Below, in pieces: positions 19,427 to 29,007 of a stretch of 41,116 bases of DNA (the first letter of the stretch is position 1; the number at the start of each line of letters is the position of its first letter). The translations under genes were made by a program, and so were the position numbers. The stretch is from a virus: the IMG/VR virus record IMGVR_UViG_3300022908_000004, positions 1-41,116 of that record; one strand, 5' to 3'. The notes beneath the pieces were generated by a model. That model searched no databases, was not told where the DNA came from, and was given only the letters and a program-made list of their open reading frames with translations.

Positions 19427-20652
19427 TGACTCGGCCCTCTGAATCGTCGAACTCCTTCTGTTTCCTCCCACACAGCTCGACTGAGGCCTGGATAACCACG
19501 CTCCCCAGCTGAATCCTCAGTTCGAATATACTCGCTGATGACCATCGACTCCTCGAATCCATACTGGCCAATCAAGGTGATAGAATCGCCCAACTGGTAG
19601 TGTTGCCCAAATTTGTATGGAGCTGCCATAGAGATAGCTCCGTCAAAATATCTAGCAACCTCATGCTTGCTGAGCTCGGTCAGGCCCTTCTGGATTGTAA
19701 AATCTGTGAATGCGGTCCCACTTAGACTCCCGATAGACCCTCCATCCATAAATAAGAGTTTTCTATCTAGACCCGATAGCGTTGACCCAGGAACAGTATC
19801 AGCCCAGACGGTCCTGCTACCGACGGAGGTTGCCAATACTGCAATATTCTTGTGATCCTGATCAGACATGAGATAAGATGGAGAATCAATATGACCAGCC
19901 AGATACTGGAACACCAAGGGGGTTCGGTCTATTTGATGGCGCGTGCGATCGACACCATTATAGACATCCAGACGCAGCTTACTGATACTAGCTCGTAACG
20001 TCTTGGTCACATCACCGCGAGTAGCCGTCTCTGATGTATCAAATATCATCTCATAACCGTACGACGTGAAATGAAGCGGTCGAATGCTACGAACCCCAAG
20101 CGTCCATTTCGTCAGATGATCTCTAACCGCAGAATATAGCTCGCCCGACTCAAGGACCCAACTCTGTGCCGGATATGTGACAGTAGTACTATCAGTGATC
20201 ATTGTGTTCGGGACCGCAGTGAGTGTCTCTATGTTCTGTGTCGCTCGAGTTGGGTCTTCTCCAGTAGCGTTCACAATCCCATTCCACAAGAGCAAGGATA
20301 TGAACTCGGAGGGCGTGTATGGCTTGATGGCGACCCACGGTTCGTTATACGTAATCGCCAACAAAAGCCGATGCCTCAGGAAAGACTCGAATGACCGACC
20401 GTACACTGTCAGCCACTGTTCGCCAGAGTCCGTGCGACTCACCGAGTGAGTCTCGACGATCATCACCACACTTGAGTCAACGAGAGATACAAGCGAGTTT
20501 GGTGGAATCAAGGACCGCGTTATATCGACTTTGGCCGTCTTCATCTCAAATTCACCAGCATCTGCAAATCGTTCAGTCCAGATCAAATACTCGTAGCCCT
20601 CGATAAGCACATCGGGTTTATATGTTATTGGGTCTAGACGGGTAAGATCCAT
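19417..20652 (-). CDS. tail-associated (Tal-like) minor tail protein, ReqiPepy6 Gp37-like
   Basis: This 411-residue protein matches siphophage tail-hub proteins placed after Dit. An N-terminal segment (TYKPDVLIEGYEYLIWTERFADAGEFEM) and VVMIVETHSVSRTDSGEQWLTVYGRSFESFLRHR are typical of the ReqiPepy6 Gp37-like family. The C-terminal part has GDSITLIGQYGFEESMVISEY. No lysozyme or peptidase motif is visible. The ATG at 20652 follows GGGGGATCTAGTC. It probably forms the baseplate hub beneath the tape measure. Confidence 0.8.
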   Translation of the reverse strand: MDLTRLDPITYKPDVLIEGYEYLIWTERFADAGEFEMKTAKVDITRSLIPPNSLVSLVDSSVVMIVETHSVSRTDSGEQWLTVYGRSFESFLRHRLLLAITYNEPWVAIKPYTPSEFISLLLWNGIVNATGEDPTRATQNIETLTAVPNTMITDSTTVTYPAQSWVLESGELYSAVRDHLTKWTLGVRSIRPLHFTSYGYEMIFDTSETATRGDVTKTLRASISKLRLDVYNGVDRTRHQIDRTPLVFQYLAGHIDSPSYLMSDQDHKNIAVLATSVGSRTVWADTVPGSTLSGLDRKLLFMDGGSIGSLSGTAFTDFTIQKGLTELSKHEVARYFDGAISMAAPYKFGQHYQLGDSITLIGQYGFEESMVISEYIRTEDSAGERGYPGLSRAVWEETEGVRRFRGPSQWT

Positions 20653-20654
20653 GA

Positions 20655-21467
20655 CTAGATCCCCCAATACTGTGGCCTATAGAAGGTTGCGCCCCAGTCA
20701 TGATCAGTATTATACGGGGTAAACACATTGTCGCCGCTATGCAGCATAAGCCAGACCGAGTTCGCCGTTAGCGAATACAGAATCGAGGTGGCCACACTTC
20801 CGGTAACGGACCATACACCACGAAGCCCCGGTCGAGTGTCAATGATGACCTTATCGATGTCTGCTTCGCCCGTGTTATGGAGAACACGCATCTCGTTACC
20901 TAGAGCATCAGTCAGACCCCAGGTCAGAAAATGACCATCGACAAGGACTTCCAGACGAAAGCCTGTAGGTGCTGTCCCAATATTCTCAATATGGGGTTCG
21001 AGCAGATCTGGTTCAACGTAGACGTCGTTCACTCCGATAAAGAATTGATCGACGCAAGAAATAACCAGCTGCACCAAAGGCTCTTTGCTGAAAGGCACAA
21101 TCTCCAAGTTCTTGACGTAGCCCGTGGTATACATGACAACAGTGTCGCCGTCCATAATATCGACGACAATCTTCCAGTTACTGCTGCCTGAGGTAAGCAG
21201 ACCATACAAGACTGTTCGCAAATCCCCAACCGTCTGTCCCATGGTGAAATCGGGGTTAAGACCGATATTCATCACAATTTCTCGTCGCTGAGGTCTAGCC
21301 CCTTGGTATATGCCACTAGAATTGATAGTCTCAGAGATCACAACGTCAATCTCTGGAGGACCAAGACCACTCGCCTCCTTGAGCAGGTACTTGTCAGAAG
21401 GAAGGGCTCCGACAATTGGTAGGTCGATAGACGTATGCCCACTGAGACGTATTTTTGTAAAATACAT
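20655..21467 (-). CDS. distal tail protein (Dit-like)
   Basis: This 270-residue protein follows the tape measure directly (TAATG overlap) and precedes the tail-associated protein, the usual place of Dit. It contains GLGPPEIDVVISETINSSGIYQGARPQRREIV, a Dit hallmark. It also has VGDLRTVLYGLL and a C-terminal galectin-like part (APTGFRLEVLVDG). Dit forms a hexameric ring joining tail tube and tip. Confidence 0.8.
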   Translation of the reverse strand: MYFTKIRLSGHTSIDLPIVGALPSDKYLLKEASGLGPPEIDVVISETINSSGIYQGARPQRREIVMNIGLNPDFTMGQTVGDLRTVLYGLLTSGSSNWKIVVDIMDGDTVVMYTTGYVKNLEIVPFSKEPLVQLVISCVDQFFIGVNDVYVEPDLLEPHIENIGTAPTGFRLEVLVDGHFLTWGLTDALGNEMRVLHNTGEADIDKVIIDTRPGLRGVWSVTGSVATSILYSLTANSVWLMLHSGDNVFTPYNTDHDWGATFYRPQYWGI

Positions 21468-24400
21468 TATGCGGTCAACGCCTCCTTCGCTAGTGACAAC
21501 TGATTCCTGGTCTGCCGATAAATATCAATGGCCGACAAGGCCTTTGGTGAGTAGTTGTTTTGCTCGAACTGGATCAAAGGTGCTGGCGTCTGAAGAGCCG
21601 CGCCAACCAGCTCTTGAGCCTGGGCTCTCTCGTTAGAAATCGAGGTTGCTTGTCCAAGGGACACTCGTGGTGTGAGCGACTTAGCCTTGATAACTGAATC
21701 CATCTTTGCAGCATCCTTGCGGAACTGCGTAAGATCAAGAACCGGTGCAATTGTCGGATTCATGTCAATATCAGCGGAGACAGCATCAGAGATCTTAGAC
21801 ATGGTGGTCTTGACTGAGGACAGCGTGTCCTCCACCATTCCTGACCCAGCTTCAGCGGCTAGATATGCATACTTATCGATGCCATTGGCAAGACCCTGAA
21901 CAATATACATACCCCGCTTCTGGAATTCCTTCGAGGGAGAAGCAGAGTCCGCGGCCTCATCCGCGCCGCCCTTGACCTTGTCGATCAGCCATGCACCCGC
22001 ACTCCAGAGCCTTCCTGCAACAGTGAAGTTCCTGAGTCCAATAATAAGACCATCAACAACCATATCGGCCATACGCTTACCGGTGTCCTTGAACTTCTTC
22101 TGATTCTCTGGATCTTCAATTGCATCCATAATACCATTCGCGAATTCTGTTATAGCGTTGAGAGCGGCATCAGCAATCCTCTTAGTATTTTCTCTATTGC
22201 CAATGGCGTTGAGGAACGACACAATGAGATTTGTAGCGGAGTCGACAATCCGCTTCATATTATCAGCTACAGCATCAACAAACTTGAGTATGATCTCAAT
22301 CACAACGGTAGTGATCTGATAGATATTATCTCGAATAGCCTTGAGCATGGCAAGCAGCCACGAGAGAGCCGCTCGCGCAATCTTTGGAACGGCCTCCTTC
22401 ATGACCTTGAGGAAAGTATCCAGCATCGCCAGGAGAAGAGGGGGTACCTCAGGCAGAAGCTTCTTAACTGTATTGATTATGGACATGATGACCTTGTAGA
22501 TGGCGTCGCCAATGAGCGGGGCTGAGTCGCCAATAATCTTGACCCAAGCCACCACAGCGTAGGCGAGCTGTGCGCCAACGACGGGCAGAAGGGTTATCAA
22601 AGCCATAAGAGCCGGAGTACCGATCGCAGCAAGCGCAACAAGACCAGCAGCGAATGCTGCAAAGCCGACGCCTATAGCAAGCATGGCAAGACCAAGAATG
22701 CCGAGCGCCGCGGCAAGGAGGAGGATAATTGGGGTGATAGGCCCAAGAACAAGACCGGCCACGCCGAGAATAACAAACACCCCAGCAATGGCACCGAGCG
22801 CAAGAAGAAGACCTTGCCAAGGGATCGAGCTAAGGATCTTCAGAGCCATTGCCAGGACCACAAGAGCACCTGAGACGATAACCATGTTCTTGGCGCCGGC
22901 CTTAGCGACGTTCATAAGCAGTACGGCGGCGACTAGAATCACAAGCATTGCCGCAATCGACGCAATCGACTTCGCAAGCCCTCCAGCAGAAATAGAGTCG
23001 ATCTGCTTCAAGGCAAGGGCAAGAATATTAAGCGCAACTCCCAGAATAAGGATAGAGACGGCAGCCTTGACCAGCTGGCCCTTCTTCGGGAAGGTTTGCA
23101 TCACAGCACTCAGAACCCCGAGAACTAGTGCGACCTTCCAGATTGAGTCCATAATAGTGGAAGCATCAAGCTGGTCCCAGAGAACCAACGCCCCCGCAAG
23201 TGTGATCAATGCGAACGACAGAATAAGAAGTGATGTTGAAGCCGCGAGAAGACTCTTAGCTCCGCCAGACGCCTCAAACGCCTTTGCTGCGCCGACCATA
23301 ACGGCCATGACGACTACGAAGGTAAGCATGCCCTTGATGAGCTCGCCTGTAGGGATTGAGCCCAACAACTTAAGCGCAAGAGCCATGGCAATCATGGACG
23401 CGGCGAGGATCATAATTGCAGTAGACATCAGAATAAGGCGAGCACCGCCAGCAATAGCTTCCTTGGATGAACCCTTCTCAATCTCCGCGTCCAGTTCCTC
23501 TAGGGCCTTCGTCATCAACTTAAGCATAATAGCGACAGCGGCGACACCCTTGGCCAGATCTAAGGGGTCAATCTGAGAGAGAACAACCACGGCGGCAGCA
23601 AGGAGAAGTAGAGCCAAGGCGATCTTGAATATAGCCTTAGCCTTGACCTCCTTCTGCATGGCCGACAGATTGTCAGTTATCGCATCGAGAACACCACTGA
23701 CACTCCCGATACCCTGCCTCATCGCCTTAAAGAACTTTTTCAGTTCTCGGATAAACCCGCCAAATATGATCGTATTGAGGATGGAGAGGACGTCCTGCAG
23801 CCCAATGTTGTCGAAGGCATCTTTCAGTCGGGTGAATATGCTCGATATCCCCGAACCTGTACTACCCTTGATGACCTGCAAGCCAAGAACAAAGTCAGCC
23901 CAGGTCTGCTTGACGATCTCAATAAGCGTATTCGTCTTCTCCAAAGACTGATTGACAGCTTGCAACCCTGTCGAGGAGGCGGAAGCCTTTTCCCCTCCAC
24001 CAAAGGCATTGGCAATACTGCTAAATATACTGCTGACTGTATCAGCAAAGCTCTGGAGGTTGGATCGGAATCCCTCGATAACGGGCCCAAGTGCACTGAA
24101 CTTCGCAATCATGGAATCCAGGAACGGATTCTCATCCCCAGTGAAGATGGAGACAACTGCCTTTGAAAGCTTGATCAAATATCCAATGACCGTGCCAATA
24201 GTCTTGCCGATGGTTCCGAAGACCTGGTTGATGATGTCCGTACGCTTGAGGAACCGATCAAAGCCCGAGGCCACGTTCCCGATCATCGCGGTAAGGGAGA
24301 GGAGGCCACCTCCGCCGCCGGAAACACCCTTGGCGATCGCTCCAAACAACGCGGCGAAGGCACTGGCAATGCCCTTGATGACTGTCCAGACAATTGAGAA

Positions 24401-25717
24401 TATAGCGAAGACGCCCTTGAACGTCGCCTTCAGATTCTCGGCTGTGTCCTTACCAATCTTCAAATGCTCAGTGAAGTTTCGGAAAGTCTTGGTCATCTCA
24501 GCAAGCTGTTGACCAGTCTTCCTCGGGAATATGTCTCGGAAGGCGTCCCTGATCGGCTTGATGATAGCGCCCAAGGCTTCAAATATGTTCTTGAAACCCT
24601 CGATTAGATCCGTTCGTCCGCCAAGCGTCTTCCAGTCTGCAAGGAGCTTGTTCCTTGCATCGGCAGAGGCACCAATAACCCCACCGATTGCGTTGGTCAT
24701 ACCGGTCCAAAGCTTGGTAGCCTCAGGAAGCGTGCCAATAACCGTCTCGAATGTATCCGTCCACCCAGTGCCCGCTGAGGCCCTGAGTGTCTCCATCATC
24801 ATGCTGAAGGTCTTGACGTCCTTAGCAGCCTTAAAAGATTTCTTGCCAATCTTCGTTGATGCATCAGCATATCTGCCGAGAGTCTTTGTGAGGACCTCGC
24901 CAGTAACCCAAGCGTCCTTAAGGGTGGTCTGGAAGTTCTTAGTTGTTACCCGGGTTCCCTCTAGCGTCTTATAGGTACCGTCTCCGGCCTTCTTGAGAGT
25001 CCCCATGGCGACAGCCGTATCAATAAGCTGCTGCTTGAACTCGACCGTACCCATGTCGGCAATCTCGACTGAGTTCCAGTTCTGAAGCCTGAGGGCCCCA
25101 TCGCCAATTGCTTGACCGAGATTGTACATGGCAATCGCAGCTTGATTAGAATTCGCCCCAGAAACAGCAGCAAGATTACCAATACCCTTCATAGCCTCTA
25201 CGGCAACAGGTAGCTTGACGCCAGCGTTGGTAAATTTGCTGAGGTTCGTGACCATATCGCTGAGATTATAAATCGTCTTGTCAGCATACTCATCAAGGTC
25301 TTTGAGATACTTGGTAACAGTGCCGATATTTTCGCCCGTGCCGGCCATGATCGTGCCGGTTGCGCCAACCTTCAACTCATAGTCGGAGAACCCGTCCTGC
25401 ATTGCCTGGATGCCACCAAGCTGCTTGGCTAGGGTCCCTCCAACCTCCATAGCCTTGGTGGTGATATTCGACAGCGCAGTGACAGCGACAGTCCCAAGGG
25501 CAATAAAGGCCCCTGAAATATGACTGATCCCGCCTTCCATCCCCTTGAAATTGACCTTGTCGATCGCGGCCTGAACATTGTTCAAACCCTTTTCGACGCC
25601 AGGAAGATGCAGGCTAGCCTTCAGCTTATCCAGCGTGCTGATTGTTTGGCTAGCGCCCTGCTCGAACTGAGCATTGTTGAACTTCATCGTGACGATTCTG
25701 CTATCAACACTGCTCAC
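21467..25717 (-). CDS. tail tape measure protein
   Basis: This 1416-residue protein is by far the longest tail gene. It starts with the FNNAQFEQGASQTISTLDKLKASL pattern of phage tape measures. Long alanine-rich helices follow, with a broad hydrophobic zone (about 690-1080) of repeated membrane-like segments (IALALLLLAAAVVVL) and a C-terminal region rich in helices. At about 1.5 angstrom per residue the tail would be roughly 210 nm, an inference. The start at 25717 overlaps the preceding neck gene by 4 bases. No lytic transglycosylase or peptidase motif was seen. Confidence 0.95.
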   Translation of the reverse strand: MSSVDSRIVTMKFNNAQFEQGASQTISTLDKLKASLHLPGVEKGLNNVQAAIDKVNFKGMEGGISHISGAFIALGTVAVTALSNITTKAMEVGGTLAKQLGGIQAMQDGFSDYELKVGATGTIMAGTGENIGTVTKYLKDLDEYADKTIYNLSDMVTNLSKFTNAGVKLPVAVEAMKGIGNLAAVSGANSNQAAIAMYNLGQAIGDGALRLQNWNSVEIADMGTVEFKQQLIDTAVAMGTLKKAGDGTYKTLEGTRVTTKNFQTTLKDAWVTGEVLTKTLGRYADASTKIGKKSFKAAKDVKTFSMMMETLRASAGTGWTDTFETVIGTLPEATKLWTGMTNAIGGVIGASADARNKLLADWKTLGGRTDLIEGFKNIFEALGAIIKPIRDAFRDIFPRKTGQQLAEMTKTFRNFTEHLKIGKDTAENLKATFKGVFAIFSIVWTVIKGIASAFAALFGAIAKGVSGGGGGLLSLTAMIGNVASGFDRFLKRTDIINQVFGTIGKTIGTVIGYLIKLSKAVVSIFTGDENPFLDSMIAKFSALGPVIEGFRSNLQSFADTVSSIFSSIANAFGGGEKASASSTGLQAVNQSLEKTNTLIEIVKQTWADFVLGLQVIKGSTGSGISSIFTRLKDAFDNIGLQDVLSILNTIIFGGFIRELKKFFKAMRQGIGSVSGVLDAITDNLSAMQKEVKAKAIFKIALALLLLAAAVVVLSQIDPLDLAKGVAAVAIMLKLMTKALEELDAEIEKGSSKEAIAGGARLILMSTAIMILAASMIAMALALKLLGSIPTGELIKGMLTFVVVMAVMVGAAKAFEASGGAKSLLAASTSLLILSFALITLAGALVLWDQLDASTIMDSIWKVALVLGVLSAVMQTFPKKGQLVKAAVSILILGVALNILALALKQIDSISAGGLAKSIASIAAMLVILVAAVLLMNVAKAGAKNMVIVSGALVVLAMALKILSSIPWQGLLLALGAIAGVFVILGVAGLVLGPITPIILLLAAALGILGLAMLAIGVGFAAFAAGLVALAAIGTPALMALITLLPVVGAQLAYAVVAWVKIIGDSAPLIGDAIYKVIMSIINTVKKLLPEVPPLLLAMLDTFLKVMKEAVPKIARAALSWLLAMLKAIRDNIYQITTVVIEIILKFVDAVADNMKRIVDSATNLIVSFLNAIGNRENTKRIADAALNAITEFANGIMDAIEDPENQKKFKDTGKRMADMVVDGLIIGLRNFTVAGRLWSAGAWLIDKVKGGADEAADSASPSKEFQKRGMYIVQGLANGIDKYAYLAAEAGSGMVEDTLSSVKTTMSKISDAVSADIDMNPTIAPVLDLTQFRKDAAKMDSVIKAKSLTPRVSLGQATSISNERAQAQELVGAALQTPAPLIQFEQNNYSPKALSAIDIYRQTRNQLSLAKEALTA

Positions 25718-26091
25718 GCTGAGGTCACCTCCTTCCAGACGTCACTTGCAATGCGATCAAAGAGAGGTTGAAGAGCCGGATTAATATAGTCTCGGCCAAC
25801 GACATAGCCGCCGTTGCGAGCGCCATGCCCATACTGGACAAGGACGGCAATTGGGCGTCCGTTGACCACGTTGGTGTTGCCCCAGATGATCGAAATCGAC
25901 TTACTATCCTGCTTTACCTCGTAATACCATGACTGCGCGGTCTCACCAGTATCTAGAGGGGTCGCGTTCGATAACGCTTGAACACCAGCTGCGCCATAGT
26001 AGCCGAGCGACAGGAAAAGATCATTCTGGGTCATCTTGCGAAGGAAGGCTTCGGTATTCTTGAAATCTCCTGTTGACTCAATAACAATCAT
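25714..26091 (-). CDS. HK97 gp10-like neck / tail-completion protein
   Basis: This 125-residue protein has the features of the HK97 gp10 family: VIESTGDFKNTEAFLRKM, ATPLDTGETAQSWYYEV (the T-P-x-D-T-G signature), IIWGNTN and a C-terminal PIAVLVQYGHGARNGGYV then RDYINPAL. The family normally sits between the connector and tail terminator genes. Here it lies between the third tail-tube paralogue and the tape measure. The ATG at 26091 is preceded by AGAAGGAGGGTC. Confidence 0.8.
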   Translation of the reverse strand: MIVIESTGDFKNTEAFLRKMTQNDLFLSLGYYGAAGVQALSNATPLDTGETAQSWYYEVKQDSKSISIIWGNTNVVNGRPIAVLVQYGHGARNGGYVVGRDYINPALQPLFDRIASDVWKEVTSA

Positions 26092-26107
26092 GACCCTCCT
26101 TCTAGAA

Positions 26108-26899
26108 CTAGGGTAGTTGATAGATGCCTGGAGTGGCTGTCTGTGTAAGCCTCGTCGCTGGGAGAGCGACATAGATGCCCGCTATGGAACTAGGTGTTAG
26201 ATCCCCAGGTGCATGACTCAACTGAGCGATACCTGTTAGGGAATTCGGGATAATTAGCATCGGTTCCCAGCCGAGAACCATGGTCAGAAGTTCTGCTATT
26301 GGCGGAAGCCGTGGCTCAGTGGACTCCCCATACAGAATATCCTCAATCGAGGCTAAGGTATTGGCGTTGAGAAGGCGTGAGTCAAGAATAAGATGGGCTG
26401 TTGGCACATAGTTCGGAGCTGCATCTGGCACACCTGTAACTGTCCAGCTAAACTGCGTCGGATCGACCGTGTCCGAGGTCGTATTGTAGCTCTTAGGCTC
26501 TGGAATAACGGTTAGATTATACAAGAGATGCAGTCGGTAACCATACGAAACACCCAAAATATCATTGCCAAAGAATGTTCGATAGGACAAACCGAACGTC
26601 CTTTGACTTTGACCCGAAACGTAGAATCCCGGTCCGAGCTCCTTCATACCCTCGAACTGCAGAAATTCATCAGGATATACAAACGCAGTCAACACGGCTG
26701 AGAAATCCCCGGTTGACTGATAGTTTGAGGTCTTGATCCCGTCAAAATATAGAGGAGAGGTATCGTCGGCAAGGTTCTCTTCAACCGAGATAAGACCCGA
26801 CCACGCAACCCCACCACTGACGGGAAAATATAGAACTCCGTGGTCGAGGCCAGTCTCATAGAAATGTCGCCCGATATCATCCCACACAAGTCTTGTCAT
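26108..26899 (-). CDS. tail-tube protein paralogue 3
   Basis: This 263-residue protein begins MTRLVWDDIGRHFYETGLDHGVLY and shares the whole layout of the major tail protein (VAWSGLISVEE, LTAFVYPDEF, FGLSYRTFFGND, YGYRLHLLYN, FSWTVTG, ILDSRLLNANTLASIEDILYG). It then adds about 55 C-terminal residues (GITPSS-type, NSLTGIAQLSHAPGDLTPSS) not present in the other two. It may replace some subunits or form a terminal tail ring. The ATG at 26899 follows AGGAGCTCCC. Confidence 0.8.
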   Translation of the reverse strand: MTRLVWDDIGRHFYETGLDHGVLYFPVSGGVAWSGLISVEENLADDTSPLYFDGIKTSNYQSTGDFSAVLTAFVYPDEFLQFEGMKELGPGFYVSGQSQRTFGLSYRTFFGNDILGVSYGYRLHLLYNLTVIPEPKSYNTTSDTVDPTQFSWTVTGVPDAAPNYVPTAHLILDSRLLNANTLASIEDILYGESTEPRLPPIAELLTMVLGWEPMLIIPNSLTGIAQLSHAPGDLTPSSIAGIYVALPATRLTQTATPGIYQLP

Positions 26900-26910
26900 G
26901 GGAGCTCCTA

Positions 26911-27783
26911 TCAGGACTTCTTGATGATGTAAGTCAACGCGTAATATGGCGGAAGATTCTCATGCGAGGCGGAGGCGGGAGCAGACGAAACAGCATTCAC
27001 CGTGATAGGGTGGTTATGCTTGGTATTCTGAACATCGGAATTGAACTGTGGAATATCAACAGTGTGATAATGTGCGTCTGCAGACGTCACACCTGCACTA
27101 TACTGACGGCTCCCATTTGTTGGATTCGAGTCGACATAATTTCCGTCTTCGGATTCCCCTGACCCATCATTCAGCAGAACAGTATGGGTATGTGAATCTG
27201 TGTTGGTGCTCGCACTTGGAGGGTTGACTAGGTGGTAGTGATTCACATTGTCGGGACCCGAGATCGCTGTGTGCGCATGCCCGGGCAGACCCGACTGTGC
27301 TGCCGTTAGGGTGACAGTCGCTGCACCGCCAGAATTTGGAAGTGTCCCACCATCACCAAGGATGAACTTGTCCTTCAGATTTGGGGTGAGATGCGGGTTT
27401 GGGTGACCACCAGCGGTTAGAAGTGCATTCAATGCAGATGATCCATGGGTGGTCCCATCGCAAAGGTGCCATCCTGGTGGTGCAACATTACTGGCATAAG
27501 CGATAATGGCTCCGATTGGAGACATGTCCGTATTGGGAGACAGATCCGCGATCTCGGCAATCACAGACCAGCCACCAGAAACACTGTAGCGATTAATACG
27601 GTTAGTGGTCGTGTTTACAACCAGTCGCCCTTCCCAGAGCGCTCCGCCGCTCAGATTATTCCTAGCAGCTTCTGTCATAGGAATAACCGTGTTTCGCAAT
27701 TCTAGAGAAGTTGCCAACTTTCCACGAATCTCAGGCGGAAAGGCAAGATTCTCATCAACTGCAGGATAGAGATCATATGCCAT
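26911..27783 (-). CDS. tail collar-domain fibre protein
   Basis: This 290-residue protein has the phage tail collar pattern: PIGAIIAYASNVAPPGWHLCDG (about 93-114), GGHPNPHLTPNLKDKFILGDG, and repeated His-containing phrases (GLPGHAHTAI, HYHLVNPP, TDSHTHTV, AHYHTVDIP, KHNHPITV) that usually bind metal along the fibre axis. It ends with ENLPPYYALTYIIKKS. It is likely a side-fibre or receptor-binding spike. Its place between tail-tube paralogues is unusual. The ATG at 27783 follows GGAAAGGGAATGAA. Confidence 0.85.
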   Translation of the reverse strand: MAYDLYPAVDENLAFPPEIRGKLATSLELRNTVIPMTEAARNNLSGGALWEGRLVVNTTTNRINRYSVSGGWSVIAEIADLSPNTDMSPIGAIIAYASNVAPPGWHLCDGTTHGSSALNALLTAGGHPNPHLTPNLKDKFILGDGGTLPNSGGAATVTLTAAQSGLPGHAHTAISGPDNVNHYHLVNPPSASTNTDSHTHTVLLNDGSGESEDGNYVDSNPTNGSRQYSAGVTSADAHYHTVDIPQFNSDVQNTKHNHPITVNAVSSAPASASHENLPPYYALTYIIKKS

Positions 27784-27784
27784 T

Positions 27785-28426
27785 TCATTCCCTTTCCGAC
27801 AAGGGTCCGTTTATAATAAGCTCCAACTCGTCGATGGATATCAATCGCGCCGACTCTGTATCTGAACCATAGAGAATGTTCTCAATTTCAGTCATGCTCT
27901 CAGGCAGGATATTAGGTGATTCCAGCACAAAATATGAAGATGGGCGGTACGTACTGCTAGGAAGCGGGACCGTATCAATCGTCCAAGAAAACTCGATCGC
28001 CGACCCAGTTTCCTCAATCGTAGAATATCCACGACTCTGACGACTCGCAATGGCGTTATAGATCAAATGTAGCTTATAACCAAGCCCAGGCTCAATCAAA
28101 GTGCGATAACACAAACTAAAGCGAGTCCGAGGCTGTCTCGTAAGGATGAACCCAGGGACGACGGAGCGATCTCCAACAGCTCCTTCTAACTCATACGGTA
28201 CAGAGAATGCCGAGATCTCAGCTTGATAGTTTGTATACCCTACCTGATCCATATACTTTACACCATCAAAGTAGTAAGGCGTACTCGAAGCATCGTCAAC
28301 TGTCGCTTCGACATTCAGAAGACCATTCCAGACATGTCCGAGGCCACTGGAATCATAGACCACGCCATGATCTACGCCATGCTCATAGCGGTTCGGGCCT
28401 GACTGGTTCCAAGTAAGTCTAGCCAC
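27785..28426 (-). CDS. tail-tube protein paralogue 2
   Basis: This 213-residue protein starts with MARLTWNQSGPNRYEHGVDHGVVY and shares the tail-tube layout (HVWNGLLNVEAT, EISAFSVPYE, FSLCYRTLIE, LGYKLHLIYN, IEFSWTI, ILPESMTEIENILYG). It is more diverged from paralogue 1 than its length suggests. The GTG at 28426 follows AGGAGGTTGTCATC. The stop lies one base before the next ATG. Confidence 0.8.
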   Translation of the reverse strand: MARLTWNQSGPNRYEHGVDHGVVYDSSGLGHVWNGLLNVEATVDDASSTPYYFDGVKYMDQVGYTNYQAEISAFSVPYELEGAVGDRSVVPGFILTRQPRTRFSLCYRTLIEPGLGYKLHLIYNAIASRQSRGYSTIEETGSAIEFSWTIDTVPLPSSTYRPSSYFVLESPNILPESMTEIENILYGSDTESARLISIDELELIINGPLSERE

Positions 28427-28438
28427 GATGACAACCTC

Positions 28439-28981
28439 CTATCCTCTCGTACCGAATTGCGCTCTTCGCTGGGCATTCAAATCCCGGTTCCTAGCGGCGA
28501 TTTCACTCTTACTCATCTTCTTAGGAGGTGCATTCTTGACGTTGAATACCTTGATGAGGGTGAAAAGCCGGTTCAAATGCCAATTCTCGAACTCAATCGG
28601 AATGCGGAATGAGATCATCCAGTAATAGATCAACTCCGCCGTGATGACCTCTCGACTCGTGGAAGGGGTCTGGGTCTCTGTGAACCATGTGGCAGTCATC
28701 TTAGCGTCGATGTACTTGTTGATAGCCTCAATATTTTCGGAAGATAGATGGAAAATTACCTCCGGGGAAATTTTTGGATTCAAAATCATAAACTCGATGT
28801 AAGCGAAGACCTCTTCATCTGACTTCGTTTCCTTCGTCAGAAAAGGCTTCTCGAATTTCGCCTCCCATTTTGACAGAGAGACCAAAGAGTGTTCTAGTTC
28901 TAAAGTAAGATCCTCAAAGTTGGCGAATTCATTAGTAAGCTCATTGAACAATTCACCACCTGGGATCACAATAGTCAACAC
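28439..28981 (-). CDS. tail assembly chaperone
   Basis: This 180-residue protein begins MLTIVIPGGELF and contains LTLELEHSLVSLSKWEAKFEKPFL, NIEAINKYIDAKMTATWF, REVITAELIYYWMISFRIPIEFENWHLNRL and a Lys/Arg-rich end. These are the hallmarks of a tail assembly chaperone family in phages. No slippery site or extended overlapping frame is visible, so no G/GT-type frameshift product is predicted. The GTG at 28981 follows GAGAGGCCAAAGA. Confidence 0.75.
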   Translation of the reverse strand: MLTIVIPGGELFNELTNEFANFEDLTLELEHSLVSLSKWEAKFEKPFLTKETKSDEEVFAYIEFMILNPKISPEVIFHLSSENIEAINKYIDAKMTATWFTETQTPSTSREVITAELIYYWMISFRIPIEFENWHLNRLFTLIKVFNVKNAPPKKMSKSEIAARNRDLNAQRRAQFGTRG

Positions 28982-29007
28982 TCTTTGGCCTCTCTATCTC
29001 AGAATCC

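Noticed and set aside
22683-23576. Plus-strand open frame of about 297 codons opposite the tape measure
   Set aside because: It is a composition effect of the alanine-rich hydrophobic tape-measure sequence on the other strand. Its product is a low-complexity Ala/Arg/Ile sequence.
28439-29007. Programmed frameshift in the tail assembly chaperone
   Set aside because: I looked for a slippery heptamer and a second frame extending past the stop and found neither. The next gene is a separate tail-tube paralogue with its own ribosome binding site.
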